Assembly (NCBI RefSeq): GCF_947172395.1
Contig: NC_069084.1
Span: 3,473,107-3,537,106 of the forward strand
Direction of reading: 5' to 3'
DNA: 64,000 nucleotides
Source of the DNA: Bicyclus anynana
Taxonomy: Eukaryota; Arthropoda; Insecta; Lepidoptera; Nymphalidae
Shown here: positions 43,444 through 54,720 of the stretch, in pieces
Position numbering within the stretch: position 1 is the stretch's first letter
Layout of the letters: every line of letters starts with the position of its first letter
Made by a program: the position numbers and the translations under genes
The notes under the pieces: model-generated
Database searches by the model: none
Told to the model about the DNA's origin: nothing
Seen by the model: the letters and a program-made list of their open reading frames with translations, nothing else

Positions 43444-44114
43444 GTCTGGTTAAAATCACGCAGTTTTAAAAAAATAAATAAACAAGCTTTTATTTAGCTT
43501 CACCTGTCCCGTTGTCGGTCTTTAATTAAATCTTGCAAGTTAACCCTTAACCAGGAATGCGTAGTCTCACAACATGGTGCGCATTTTCCTAGAATTGGTC
43601 ACTTCTGCTTGCAGCTGCCCTGCTTCTCAGTAGCTTATGTTTTAGTACTAAAATGAACGCAGAAGAACGCCAGACATGTTCTTGGTTGCTTAACACATTA
43701 GTAATACTAATTAGAACATGAAAAAAAATTATGACGTGATGTGTCAGATTTTTTTTTGGGTTTAAGAAGAACGTTATTGTTTTTTTTTTGTTTTTAACTA
43801 AATTGCCTTTTTAAATAAAAATATTTAATTTATGTGTAAAGTATTAAAATTCTAAAAAAAATCATTGAGTGTTAAGTATTGTTTTTTTTAAATTATTAAT
43901 ACAAGCTGATACTATTTGTGTTTCATTACATACCAATGGTTAAATATCAATACAATATTGAAACATTAAAAATTAGTTTTATATCAAAAATGAAATTTAA
44001 AAGTAGTAGACGACATGTCCCTGATAGTGTTATAAAATTTTCATGTCCCTCGTTAAAGTTGATCCACTTGCCGGTTTCCGATTGAGCTGAAATTTTGCAT
44101 GCATGTTTATGTAA
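43444..44114. other. No gene recognised
   Basis: AT-rich, with several poly-T and poly-A runs. TTTCCGATTGAGCTGAAATT near 44078 resembles the receptor-proximal block of lepidopteran short repeats but is too short to assign. Confidence 0.4.
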
Positions 44115-44480
44115 GACTAGCGGACGCCCGCAACTTTGTCCACGTGAAATTTAGTTTTTCACAAATCCCTGGGGAACCATGGATTTTTCTGGGATAAAAG
44201 TAGCCTATGTGTTAATCCAGAGTAAAATCTATTTCTATTTCAAATTTCAGAAAAATCGCTTCAGTAGCCGCAGCTTAAAAGAGGAAGAAACATACTTACA
44301 CACAAACTTTCGGCTTTATAATATTAGTAAAATACCTCCGGGAACTATGGACTTTTCCGGGATGAAAAGTAGCTTATGTGTTAATCCAGAGTAAAAACTA
44401 TTTCAATTCCAAATTTCAGCCAAATCGCCTCAGTAGCCATTCAGAGGAACAAACATACTTTCGCCTTTATAATATTAGTG
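44115..44480 (+). mobile_element. TE-D1 head-to-tail dimer
   Basis: The first unit, 44115 to about 44331, starts GACTAGCGGACGCCCGCAAC and ends GGCTTTATAATATTAGTA. The second unit (about 44332-44480) resumes at CTCCGGGAACTATGGA and runs to CGCCTTTATAATATTAGTGT. The 5' head is not repeated. Confidence 0.88.
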
Positions 44481-45920
44481 TGATGTGATGACGCATGCAA
44501 TATTATTATGACATAGAGCTGATCTGGTGATGGAGCTGGAAGGTGGCCATAGGAACTCTGTGATTAAGACGCAACCCCATCGAGTTTCCCATTTCAGTAA
44601 CTAGTTTTTAACTTTTTAGTTAATTTTCTTAACAAATAATAAAAGCTTGTTTTCTAAAAAGGATTTTTAATGGTTGTTTTGAAGTAAAAATACAATTATT
44701 AAACCGATTTTTATTTTCAAAATATAATTATAAATTATTATAATATTAAACTAACAGCAGCTGTATTGATTGTATATGTCAATGTAGTTGCTCAGGCAGC
44801 CATAACGAAATTTCCGACATAATTTAGATGAAGACCTCAGAAGTAATACTCACAGTTCGTTAGTTCACCTAGCGTTACAATAAACAAATAACGACTTTGT
44901 TGGAAATCTCACTCAATCTCACTCAATCACTCATCTGTCATTCTATTGTCATATGTTTTTTTTCTGGCTCTTTCTCTTTGTTCTTGCCAGCCATGCGGTG
45001 ATAACCCAAAACCCATAATGTTGTAAATTGAATTCAATAAAAGCAAGTTTGATTCTTGAATTGATTTGTTTATCGTGCTCCACTCGCTGATATTACCCTG
45101 CGGCAGACTTATATCAGGCTTCGTTCAGTTGATCACGTCACATTCAGTTAGACTTGCGCTGCGTAGCGAGAACAAGCTAATGAATTAGACTCCCAAATGG
45201 AAGCAACATAATCTCGTATACTTTTTACTAACTACGAGAGGTATTTCTTTGATTTTGAGGAGAAGTAAAGATAAAATACTATAACGTTGGTAAAAGGTAA
45301 AATGAATGGTTCTTATCAAAGTTAATTTTAAAGTAGGTACTTAAGTTTTTGACCATTTTTGACAATATACATGTTTAATTTATAAGTGATTGAGATTGAG
45401 ATTGAGAGAGACAAGCAGACAAACTTGATGTTTTAAATTGCTTGTAAACTAACCTTACATGAAAAACATTAATCAAAATTTTAATTTCAGTTAGTCCATT
45501 GCTAGACATAGTCGTGACCGCCACCATCCGGCGGGTAGAGACCGTGTCAGTGAAGGCATTAATGTCAGTTAAAGAACCGCAGAGTAAGAGTACATAGAAT
45601 ACCTAAAATATACACATAAACAGTTCAACAAACTCAAGAGCCGTGTGTCACGGGGAGGTCAAAACATAATTAAACGCTGCGTAGCGTTGAGACCACTTAA
45701 ATTGAACAGGGATACCCGAAAGGTGTTCAAATGTACCTACCCCTATATGTTACACGGTTTATCAATTAAGTGTATTGTGGTGGCTCGGCTCCAGGGTTTT
45801 CTAAGCATCGATTTTGTCTGTGGACAATATGCCTATGTTGTAGTAGGTATGTTTGCTTCTGTAATGATCACTAGCATTGCTAGCGCCAGTTACTAATGAT
45901 AACGTAGATCGATAGCTTCA
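44481..45920. other. No gene recognised
   Basis: TGTGATGTGATGACGCATGC follows the TE-D1 dimer. The duplicated CTCACTCAATCTCACTCAAT lies near 44907-44930. A decayed LINE-tail-like block (TTGCTTGTAAACTAACCTTA) is at 45440. The 83-codon frame at 45645-45896 is not recognised. Confidence 0.4.
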
Positions 45921-46211
45921 TCAATATCAAACCATTTTCTTCTCGCTGCTGAGCTCGAGTCTCCTCTCAGAATGAGAGGGGTTAGGCCAATAGTCCACCA
46001 CGCTGGCTCAAAGCGGATTGGCAGTCTTCACAGGCAGAGAATTAAGAAAATTCTCTGGTATGCAGGCTTCCTCACGATGTTTTTCCTTTATCGTTTGAGA
46101 CACGTGATATTTAATTTCTCTAAATGCACACAACTGAAAAGTTGAAGATGCATGCCCCGGACCGGATTTGAACCCTTATCCTCCGGAATCGGATGCAGAG
46201 GTCATATCCAC
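45921..46211 (-). mobile_element. SINE-B copy 9, near full length
   Basis: The minus strand runs from a head cut at GGATATGACCTCTGCATCCG, with B box GGTTCAAATCC, through CACGTGTCTCAAACG to the GAGAGGAGACTCGAGCTCAG block. Confidence 0.9.
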
Positions 46212-46239
46212 ACACACTTATTGCCACTATCATTGCCAA

Positions 46240-46275
46240 TATAATTGTGTGTGTGTGGGTGTGTGTGTATAATAT
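46240..46275 (+). repeat. (GT)n microsatellite
   Basis: A GT-rich tract with one GGG interruption. Confidence 0.9.
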
Positions 46276-47482
46276 TTGAACAAATTGCTTATTTATTTAT
46301 TATCAAGATACTAAAATTCTCCAAGGTCCTCTTTCCTCCAACCTAAAGCAAATGCCACGACAGCAAAAGGCGTTTGTCTGTCGCATTAACGTCCTCTTAT
46401 CATAGAGCTACAACCCTCTAAGAGAACATTACGCTCTGGTCCTGTTAAATACCTATAGAAAATTGTGAACTTCTTGCCGGAGGGCTTATTTTTCAATTTG
46501 AATTTTGTATTCAAAGTTACATAGTTTATTCTGTTAGAACGTTGGAACGTTATTTTTGAATCGTAAAAAAAATTGAACAATAGTGTAACTTTAAACTTAA
46601 GCTTTTGTTTCAGGGCCCGAACAAATTCAAGGTCGATACTGTCATACCCACTCTTAACACAGTCTTTACGATTAACTCGAAGGGAAGGAGAATACTCGTT
46701 ATATTAAAAAAACATGGCGATATTCATTAAAAATTAAACTTAAAATCAAAACTAGTAGGGTTCAAAGTTCGACTTTGTCTGAGATGGGCCCACGACTTTG
46801 GCAAAGAAACTTTGACGCTGAAAATACAGAAAATTAATTATTTTCAGGGGAAAAAGTTCTCTTGATGTCAATTAATTAACATTAATGTTAGATTAAATGG
46901 TTTTACAACTTAATATTTTTTAGACCCAATGGTTAAGTATTTATGAAATTTCGAATGTCGTCTCTGAAATGAGCTTTGTTGCTCTTTGTCTTTTACAGAC
47001 TGAGGAGGCTTGAGTGCTTAAGAAGCTTAACTCATGTCGTATGAAAAAGTCAGCCTGTTTGTTTTTGGCATCATATTATGTTGAGTCAGCTAGGCTAAGA
47101 TTTCAGTGATCAAGTTATATTATTTACACAACTGGTTAACAGAGCAACTTTATCAAAATTATCAAGTGGAAAACCAAATTATGGTTGTTTTTATCAAAAA
47201 TGCTGCTCAGAAGTGGTTTTATATAAAAATTTACAACGCTGATTTTCCAGAATAGATCCAGAAAGATACCTATTTTAAATGCAATGGTTACCTTTTTAGA
47301 CAATGTTTAGGCATATTTGTTATCAGACACATTCAAATCTGGAAAATGGCTTAAAAAAAACGCCTCTTCACCATACTTTGTAAAAGCAAAATTTGGGTGC
47401 CTATATAAATACTGATTAAAATACAGTTTATAAAAAAAAAGTGTCTTGACAGGATAGGGACGTAAAGGAATGAGACGTCAAG
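46276..47482. other. No gene recognised
   Basis: AT-rich; frames are short. No family recognised. Confidence 0.45.
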
Positions 47483-47815
47483 GGGACGGAAACGAATCCG
47501 GCATGGGACGGGAACGAGGACGGAGTGGGACGGGAATAAAGACGCTTTAAGAAATTAAATATCATGTGTCTCAAACGGTAAAGGAAAACATCGTGAGGAA
47601 ACCTGCACATCAGATAATTTCTCAATTCTCTGCGTGTGTGAAGTCTGCCAATCCGCATTGGGTCAGCGTGGTGGACTATTGGCCTAACCCCTCTTATTCT
47701 GAGAGGAGACTTGAGCTCAGCAGTGAGCCGTATAAGGGTTGATAACGACGACAGGACAGGAAGAGGAGTCGGGAACGAAGATGGCATAGGACAGGAACGA
47801 GGATAGGATGGGACA
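47483..47815 (+). repeat. 22-bp minisatellite interrupted by SINE-B
   Basis: Diverged 22-bp units of the form GGGACGGGAACGAGGACGGA plus 2 bases lie on both sides of a SINE-B fragment: about 47483-47546 on the left and about 47753-47815 on the right. GGGACGGGAACGAGG at 47505 and AGGACAGGAACGAGG at 47788 are the clearest units. Strand composition is strongly G/A-rich. Confidence 0.75.
47547..47751 (+). mobile_element. SINE-B copy 10, headless
   Basis: TTTAAGAAATTAAATATCAT, GTGTCTCAAACGGTAAAGG, GGTCAGCGTGGTGGACTATT and GAGCTCAGCAGTGAGCCGTA, ending GGTTGATAACGACGAC. Lies inside the minisatellite. Confidence 0.92.
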
Positions 47816-48537
47816 AGATTTCAGATTCGTAAGTTTTACAATAGCTTAGCATGAAGTCGTGGGTAGTACTATTTATTAAATTCTCAAACGCTAAGGTTTT
47901 TGTTCAAATACCTAATTGGATTCATGTTCTTCTCCAAATTTAGACCATGTCCCTCCAAATGATGTTAATGTAGAACTTGAATTCCGAAGCAACCTTGTAT
48001 TTTGAGCACTAATTCAGCAGAATAGGGTTCAGAATGTTTCACATAATAATAATATTTGCGTAACGTAGGTCGTATTTCAGACAAACAATTTTGACGTAGA
48101 TGTCAGGTTTTAGTCGTAATAATTAATTGTCTTGGACTGACTTTGCGTGTGAAATGAAGGTTAAAATAGATATCCACTGAAATAATGTTTGAATTGAGTT
48201 TCTAACCCTAGCAATAAACATAAAGTATTTCACGATTAAGCATACAGAGTCTTTTCAATTACTTTGACGTTTTCTTATGAATACAACTTACAAATGAATC
48301 GATGGTGTAGTGCAGGGCGTAGTTACAGCCGTATCGGCCGTATCAATGATAGGTCGTGTGTATTAGTAAAATGTAATCCACAAACAATTTCTTTCCCTGG
48401 AAAGTTGCGCCCGAAAGTTTAAGTCACAGCGAGCATTTTTGTTTCTTTCGTGATAAATCTTTACCTTTAATTTTGATACTGGATCCAAGCATATGTTATA
48501 TAATATAGCATCCCTACAGACCGGGATCGCGAGCGCC
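47816..48537. other. No gene recognised
   Basis: AT-rich with a 76-codon minus frame (48363-48593) of no known family. Confidence 0.4.
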
Positions 48538-48635
48538 GCACAATTATTTCGCCTCGCGAAGGATAGAGACGAGTTCAAGAAAGTGACTGCCAACCTTCGC
48601 TAGTCGGAGAGGCACCTTACGAAGAAGAAGATCCC
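48538..48635 (+). pseudogene. Possible LINE 3' end with (GAA)n
   Basis: The plus frame reads KDRDEFKKVTANLR, a stop, then SERHLTKKK before GAAGAAGAAG. This resembles the last residues of some non-LTR retrotransposon reading frames, from memory only. Confidence 0.3.
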
Positions 48636-48858
48636 TACAAGTATATATGTTATATATATGCATGTAGCTATGGTTGACAGGCCAAGTGCAGCGGATTGTT
48701 CAACGCATTCCTGGCACGTGCCGTTAAACATTACTATGAGGCGACAGTCTACGTGATGTCAGGTGGTAACACCTAGCTAGGTAGCTTTATGTTTGTCAAC
48801 TATAAAAATGATTTTACTGTAAAAATAGCCGTCTTTTTTTATTGCTTAAGAAATACCT

Positions 48859-49197
48859 GTCAGCCTCCATGGCACAGTAATATGCGCGGTGGATATACAA
48901 GACGGAGGTCCTGGTTTCGATCCCCGGCTGGGCCAATTGAGGTTTGCTTAATTAATCCAGGTCTAGCTGGTGGGAGGCTTGCTTTGGTTAGTGTGATAAC
49001 AAACCACCTACCGGCAAAGACGTACCGCCAAGCGATTTAGCATTCTGGTACGATGTCGTGTAGAAACCGACAGGGGTGTGGATTTTTCATCCTACTCCTA
49101 ACAAGCTAGCCTGCTTCTTCATCTTAGATTGCATCATCACTTACCATCAGGTGAGATTGTAGTCAAGGGCTAGCTTGTAAAGAATAAAAGAAAAAAA
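48859..49197 (+). mobile_element. SINE-A copy 11, full length
   Basis: GTCAGCCTCCATGGCACAGT head with mutated A box, GGTTTCGATCCCC B box, full body and AAAGAATAAAAGAAAAAAA tail. Confidence 0.93.
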
Positions 49198-49882
49198 TTA
49201 TGCCCACGTGTAACGGTGGCAAAAATACTGGCTGCATTTCCGCGCTGGACAGCCAGGCTGATACTTTGCGCAAAAAATTAACTAAATTAGAAATTGAAAC
49301 TGACTCTGTATAAAAAAAATAAAGTAAAATGTCTCTATTATGATTTCAAATTAAAATTACATATCATTTATCCGTCCCAAGACTTTTTATTTACATGTTT
49401 GTGAAGCCTCAGCAATCGATGTTCATACATTGAATACACTGGTTCTCATCCCAGTGTTATAATGGTTTTTGTGGTACCTAGAAACGGTAGGGGTCAGGGA
49501 TACCGTGATGTTGAAAGTTCAAAGCAACATAAAGGGTTTGAACTCCTTGCTCCTTAGTCATCCTCACCTTGAACGTACTTGAGACAATGCAATTAGGTTT
49601 AAGGATACAATATACTGCCACTCGAACGTGACTTGCGGTGCAAGTCACACGATGCGATGTCACGATTTTGTTGGATCTTAAAATTAATACAGTAACTTAA
49701 GTTATTACTTCGACTTGCCGAAGTATTAATTTTTTTTGGGTTACTTAGGTACATTTTATTTCCTACAAAATAATAAACAACCGCGCTCGTAGTTTGAGAA
49801 GTTTAAAAGATTTTATTTTACAACTTTGTGACTCTCCCGCTCCCACAGTATATGGCTAAAATCGTATTTATATACCACTAGT
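49198..49882. other. No gene recognised
   Basis: A short inverted pair AAAATTAATAC/GTATTAATTTT lies at about 49679-49733. No frame supported. Confidence 0.45.
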
Positions 49883-50031
49883 ACAGACGTTGCACGTGGT
49901 TCCCGTTTCCGTATGAATATGGGGTAATAATATAACTTATAGCCTTCCTCGATAAATGGGCTATCTAAAACTGAAATAATTTTTCGAATAGGACCAGTAG
50001 TTCCTGAGATTAGCGCGTTCAAACAAACAAA
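49883..50031 (+). mobile_element. TE-D2 copy lacking its 3' terminus
   Basis: ACGTGGTTCCCGTTTCCGTA through GGACCAGTAGTTCCTGAGAT and GCGCGTTCAAACAAACAAA. It stops where a SINE-A tail begins. Confidence 0.85.
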
Positions 50032-50035
50032 AGCA

Positions 50036-50104
50036 TTTTAGATTGCATCACCACTTACCATCAGGTGAGATTATAGTCAAGGGCTAAATTGTATAATATA
50101 AAAG
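50036..50104 (+). mobile_element. SINE-A copy 12, 3' end only
   Basis: TTTAGATTGCATCACCACTT, then ACCATCAGGTGAGATTATAG and TCAAGGGCTAAATTG, a 5'-truncated insertion or fragment. Confidence 0.85.
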
Positions 50105-50124
50105 TCATCAAGGCAAACTTGCAC

Positions 50125-50215
50125 GAAGGCTGAACTTAGACCTCTAAGATGAGTCTAACCTTTGCCATCAGGCATGGTCCTCGTCAAGCGCAAATTTATC
50201 AAGCACAAAAATATA
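50125..50215 (+). mobile_element. CR1-like LINE 3' UTR fragment
   Basis: CATCAGGCATGGTCCTCGTC and AAGCGCAAATTTATCAAGCA match the CR1-like 3' UTR at 25790-25840. Confidence 0.7.
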
Positions 50216-51864
50216 CGATATGTTTTTAATCAGACATATTTATATTTTTAAAATCAGCCAATTTTTAATGATTTTAAACTTACTTCGTAGTTGTTCATTA
50301 GGAATGTTATTTAAATAGTGACATTAAAAATCTCGTCATTTTATCGTGGTATGGACCCGTTTAAATAACATTCAACAAAAAAAAACATTCAGCCATCTTC
50401 TGTCACTTGGGCCACAATCGAGTACTCTCGAATGCCAACTCCGTGACCAATTGGGTCAAGTGAGCAACCAGTCACAAAGGCTTGAGGCCAATTAACTTGA
50501 AATTATCTCCTTTCTTTATGGATCTATGGATTTAATGTGCTATCGACTTGTTTGCTCAATTTTTTTCAATAAGGAGACTTTTTAACACGTTTCGTTCACT
50601 TTGTGAAGTTTGTCAACGGTCTAGTAACTTGGTCAATTAAAAAAAAGTTGTGTGTGTTGGTTTGCGATTTCGACAACAACAAACGTGAACAAGCCTTTAC
50701 GGATGCTTGCACAATTTTTAGAATGAAAACGCGAAAAGTAAGGAGAAAATAAATGTATTTTTTACTGTAAATGTACCTATGTATGTATGACTACTTTTAT
50801 TGTGGGAAACTGTTGACTATTTGTATGAAATTTGATAATTACCTATAGTGATGATATTTGGTTTCTTGCCTTTTTAAAAGCATAGAAAAATTCGTAATCT
50901 ACTACATTTTTGAGATACTATCTTCTTATTTAATTTCAAATTAATAATCTTTTCAATACCAGAACAAATCAAAAAGTTTTATAAAATTAACTACTAAGAC
51001 GCTAAAAGTGCTAATTTACTGTTTATTCTACTTATAATTTTTATCCTTGACTAGCTTATACTCTGTAGAGCTTATAACCTAAGCCCTAAATTGCTTGACG
51101 GTAAATTACTTTAGCTAGTCTTAGGACTAGCTAAAGCTAAAAATAAGTACCTACATCAGATCTAACTCAATATTATGATACTTAATTCTAAATTTACTTG
51201 AACTGGGAATCAAACCCAGATCGTTGGGTATTAAAGCATATTGTATTCGTATTAAAGCAAAAGATGATTTTTTTTACTTCAAGCAATATAACATCTATAT
51301 CCCCAAGTTTCTGTTCTCATAACATTACTAAATAAAATGTAGGAGAAACTTCAACACAAGTAGGTATACCATAATTTTATTTACAAACCCAAAGAAAGTC
51401 CACTTTAGAGGGAATAACTATAAAAATATAGTCCGTACACTGTTTAGTTTTCTTTCAAAGTGTTTCTAACTAAATTACGATATGAATTTCTCGCACTTCG
51501 GAAAGTTTGGAGTTGAAATAAAATATAATTCTTTCAGCCATGGTGCAAATAATTTATTTTAAAATTGTGTTTATTTTTTACATCCTATGAAATTTAGCAA
51601 GTAATACTATATGTTTAAGGCAAAATCTAAAATCAATACATATTCAGTTAAGCCAGGGTTAAAGACACTGCTTTTTGCTAGGAACCGGGCCAAATACTTA
51701 GTGCGGCTATTTTTTTTTTTATTGCGAAGAAAAAAAGTTTGTACTGAACCCGCGGTGGGCGTGTCCAAGTCGCACCTGTCCGTTTTTTTTATTTAGTAAA
51801 ACATCCATTAAAAAAAGCAAATAATTCTTATCGTTTCAGAAAGAAAGTATTCTTTTTTCAGATG
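50216..51864. other. No gene recognised
   Basis: About 1.6 kb, very AT-rich. The 61-codon frame at 51611-51796 is not recognised. Confidence 0.5.
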
Positions 51865-52066
51865 TGCTGGTGGGAGGCTGGTGGGAGGCTTCGGCCGTGG
51901 CTAGTTACCACCCTACCGGCAAAGACGTAATGCCAAGCGATTTAGCGTTCCGGTACGATGTCGTATAGAAACCGAAAGAGGTGTGGATTTTAATCCTCCT
52001 CCTAACAAGTTAGCCCGCTTTAATCTTAGACAGCATCATCACTTAGGTACCATCAGGTGAGATTGG
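51865..52066 (+). mobile_element. SINE-A copy 13, headless
   Basis: Starts with a tandem duplication of GCTGGTGGGAG at its 5' edge, then the full middle and GCATCATCACTTAGGTACCA. The tail is lost after GTGAGATTGG. Confidence 0.9.
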
Positions 52067-52599
52067 ACCAATCTGAAATGAAAATAAAAATAAAAACATA
52101 CGCGTCGAATTGGGAAACTCCTTTTTTTCAAATCGGTTAATAAACGAGCTGTTTACTGATATCCTAATAAAAGCCATATTTTAAATATTATACGGAAACT
52201 AGAGCCCAGTTTGCACTTGGTCGATTTTTGTAAATATTTTTCTGTAGGAGTTTCCAACTATTCGTATGAATCCGCTCTGGCGTATGACCTTGTACTATAC
52301 AGGAAAGGAACAGTCTAAATCTAGTCGGACTACCCGCTATAGAGTAACTTTAGAAACTTCTTGTTCACTCTAGCGCGATGTATATCAAACAAGCCTTTAC
52401 TTACCGCTACACTCTTATGGATTTTATGTCAAAAGGTTTTGCTGCACAACGCTTGGCTCATGCTTTGCTTGTGGAATGTATGTTATGTTTTCCATTGCTT
52501 GGACTGGCTCCTTTACAAACGCTAACTCACTTCAAACTGTGAGGAATTTTCCTTTTAGCTGTATTTACTGTGCCAATGTTGTTGTACTGTCGCTGAAGC
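52067..52599. other. No gene recognised
   Basis: Begins with an AACATACGCGTCGAATTGGG block that resembles 58388-58410. No coding signal. Confidence 0.4.
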
Positions 52600-52716
52600 A
52601 AAACAGTGTTAACAACAACTTTACAAAACAGTGTTAACAACAACATTACAAAACAGTGTTAACAACAACATTTTACATTTTTAACATTTTTAACAGTGTT
52701 AAAAATGTAAAAATGT
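52600..52716 (+). repeat. Three 25-bp tandem units followed by a palindrome
   Basis: Units at 52600, 52625 and 52650 share AAAACAGTGTTAACAACAAC. They are followed by an imperfect palindrome, ACATTTTTAACATTTTTAAC then its complement, at about 52675-52715. Confidence 0.92.
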
Positions 52717-52784
52717 TAATTGTAAAAATAATGAATTTTGTATATTGTATTGCAATTGTAACTTTATTTTATTTTTATTATATA

Positions 52785-53025
52785 TAATTTAATTTGGTAA
52801 TTATGACTATTGGTGTTATTTTTTGTTTTTTGTTTGTAATTTCATTTAATTTAATTTAGTAATTGTGACTGTATTTATCTTTTTCTTAATCTCATTTAAT
52901 TTATTTTGGTAATTGTGACTGTATGTATTTTTTTTTATATTTGCACACTATTAATTTAGTTGAATGTTGTAAAAAACAATAATTCTTGCAAATAAACAAT
53001 TATTATTATTATTATTATAACTTGA
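52785..53025 (+). mobile_element. Retroelement 3' UTR with 3 repeats and (TTA)n tail
   Basis: Three diverged units each contain CATTTAATTTAATTTAGTAA then TTGTGACTGTAT or close variants (about 52785-52935). The stretch ends TTCTTGCAAATAAACAATTA and (TTA)n. An AATAAA-like signal before a simple repeat is typical of a LINE 3' end. Family unknown. Confidence 0.5.
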
Positions 53026-53045
53026 ACCACAAAAAAATATATTAA

Positions 53046-53426
53046 AACTAGCGGACGCCCGCGACTTCGTCCGTGTGGAATTTAGTTTTCAAAAATCCCT
53101 CGGGAACCATGGATTTTCCGGGATAAAAAGTAGTCTATGTGTTAATCCAGGCTATAATATATCTTATTACCAAATTTCAGCTAATTCGGTTCAGTAGTTG
53201 AGGCGTGAGAAAGTAACAAACATTCATGTCATCAAAATCATCAGTTTTCGCGAATCTCGGGAAACCATGGATTTTTTCGGAATAAAAAGTAGCCTATGAT
53301 TGCTATCCAGAGTAAAAATTATTTCCGTTCCAAATTTCAGCTAAATTGCTTCAGCGGTGTTATAGAGTAAACACATTCGAACATCCATACAAACTTTCGC
53401 TTTCGTTTATTATAATATTAGTAGGA
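53046..53426 (+). mobile_element. TE-D1 dimer
   Basis: The first unit starts ACTAGCGGACGCCCGCGACT. A second unit resumes within the body at about 53255 (TCTCGGGAAACCATGGATTT) and ends TTATTATAATATTAGTAGG. Same arrangement as at 44115-44480, with a partly different junction. Confidence 0.88.
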
Positions 53427-54527
53427 AGAAGTTCTCACACACTCAGTAATATTGGCAATAATGTTTATTGTTGTAGAGTAAGGGTGGATGCAAGGAAAAT
53501 AATAATATATAGGTAAATAGAATTAAGTTTTAAATTTATAATATAGTACTAAGCTAGCGAATTAGGTGATACCTGTAAGGCTAGTTTTAAGTTATGATGA
53601 TAATAAATAAATAAATAAATAAATACCGTCAAAATTACCGAGGAACATTTTGCCACAGAATACATAGAAAAGCCTTACAGTAACATTAATTATTGATCAT
53701 GTGAGACCACCTTAGTAGTAGTAGGCTGTATATGATAGAGCTCGACCGGGGAATCCTCCCGCCATGTTTATTTTACTGTTGCCGTCAAGCAATGCTGTTG
53801 AGGTCCGAAAGGCAAAGTCTGTCTGTACACCTGTAGACCTAGGTATAATAAGGTTTGACCTATGCGTTAGGCTGATGACTATAGGACGGCATTTTGTAGG
53901 ACTTCTTAAGTTATTTTTTCTATTTTGTGTTTTTTGAGGATCTTTGCTCTGAAGTGTTACTCTTTTTATAGTCAATTGTTTGCCATGGACCAGCTGCATC
54001 TAACAATAATCGTTAAAAAACAAAATGGAAAGAATATTAATTAATATTCCTAATATTTGACCCACAACAAGGCGAATAACGTAAAAGTTCAAGGACTAAA
54101 AAAACATACATACAGCCGAACGTAGAACCTCCTCCTTTTTGGAAGTCGGTTAAAAATTCACGCGGACACAGTCACAGCCATTCATAAACTATGCTAAAAA
54201 TATGATCTAACGAAATGGAATGAATGTAAAGCCTTCCGAATACTGCATAATATGCGGGAGATTATCTCTTCACCATCCGATGGACTGTTACTGCCAGCAG
54301 TCTAAATAAAAGTTTTTAATGCGGCCGATTTGCGGATTAACTTATCACTCTATTGTTAAAATTTCAATTTTCGGTATGTGGTGCCTAAAAACTATTTGAT
54401 AACATTTTTTGTTTTGTTATGTTACGAAATTCGAACTATGGTGACTTTGGAAAGCAGTGGATTTCAAAGTTTCAGATCTGCAACTGTCCAAGTATAATAC
54501 GTATTTTTTTTATATTTTTTATGGGAT
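53427..54527. other. LINE-like tail; otherwise no gene
   Basis: AAGGCTAGTTTTAAGTTATG at about 53578 followed by (AAAT)n at 53601-53625 is a retroelement 3' end, related to a minus-strand copy near 15740. The 95-codon minus frame (53712-53999) has no recognisable domain. ACATACATACAGCCGAACGT with CCTCCTCCTTTTTGGAAGTC (about 54108-54150) matches a block inside TE-D2 at 5162-5210. Confidence 0.5.
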
Positions 54528-54720
54528 ACTAGCCGACGCCACGCGGTTTCACCCGCGTGGTTCCCGTTCCCGCAGGAATGCGGGAATAATATATAGCACC
54601 TCGATAAATGGGCTACCTAACACAGAAAGAATTTTTCAAATCGGACCAGTAGTTTCTGAGGTTAGCGCGTTTAATCAAACACACAAACAAACTCATCAAC
54701 TTTATAATATTAGTATAGAT
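54528..54720 (+). mobile_element. TE-D2 copy, full length
   Basis: ACTAGCCGACGCCACGCGGT, GTTCCCGTTCCCGCAGGAAT, GATAAATGGGCTACCTAACA, GGACCAGTAGTTTCTGAGGT and the end TTATAATATTAGTATAGAT. Confidence 0.93.
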
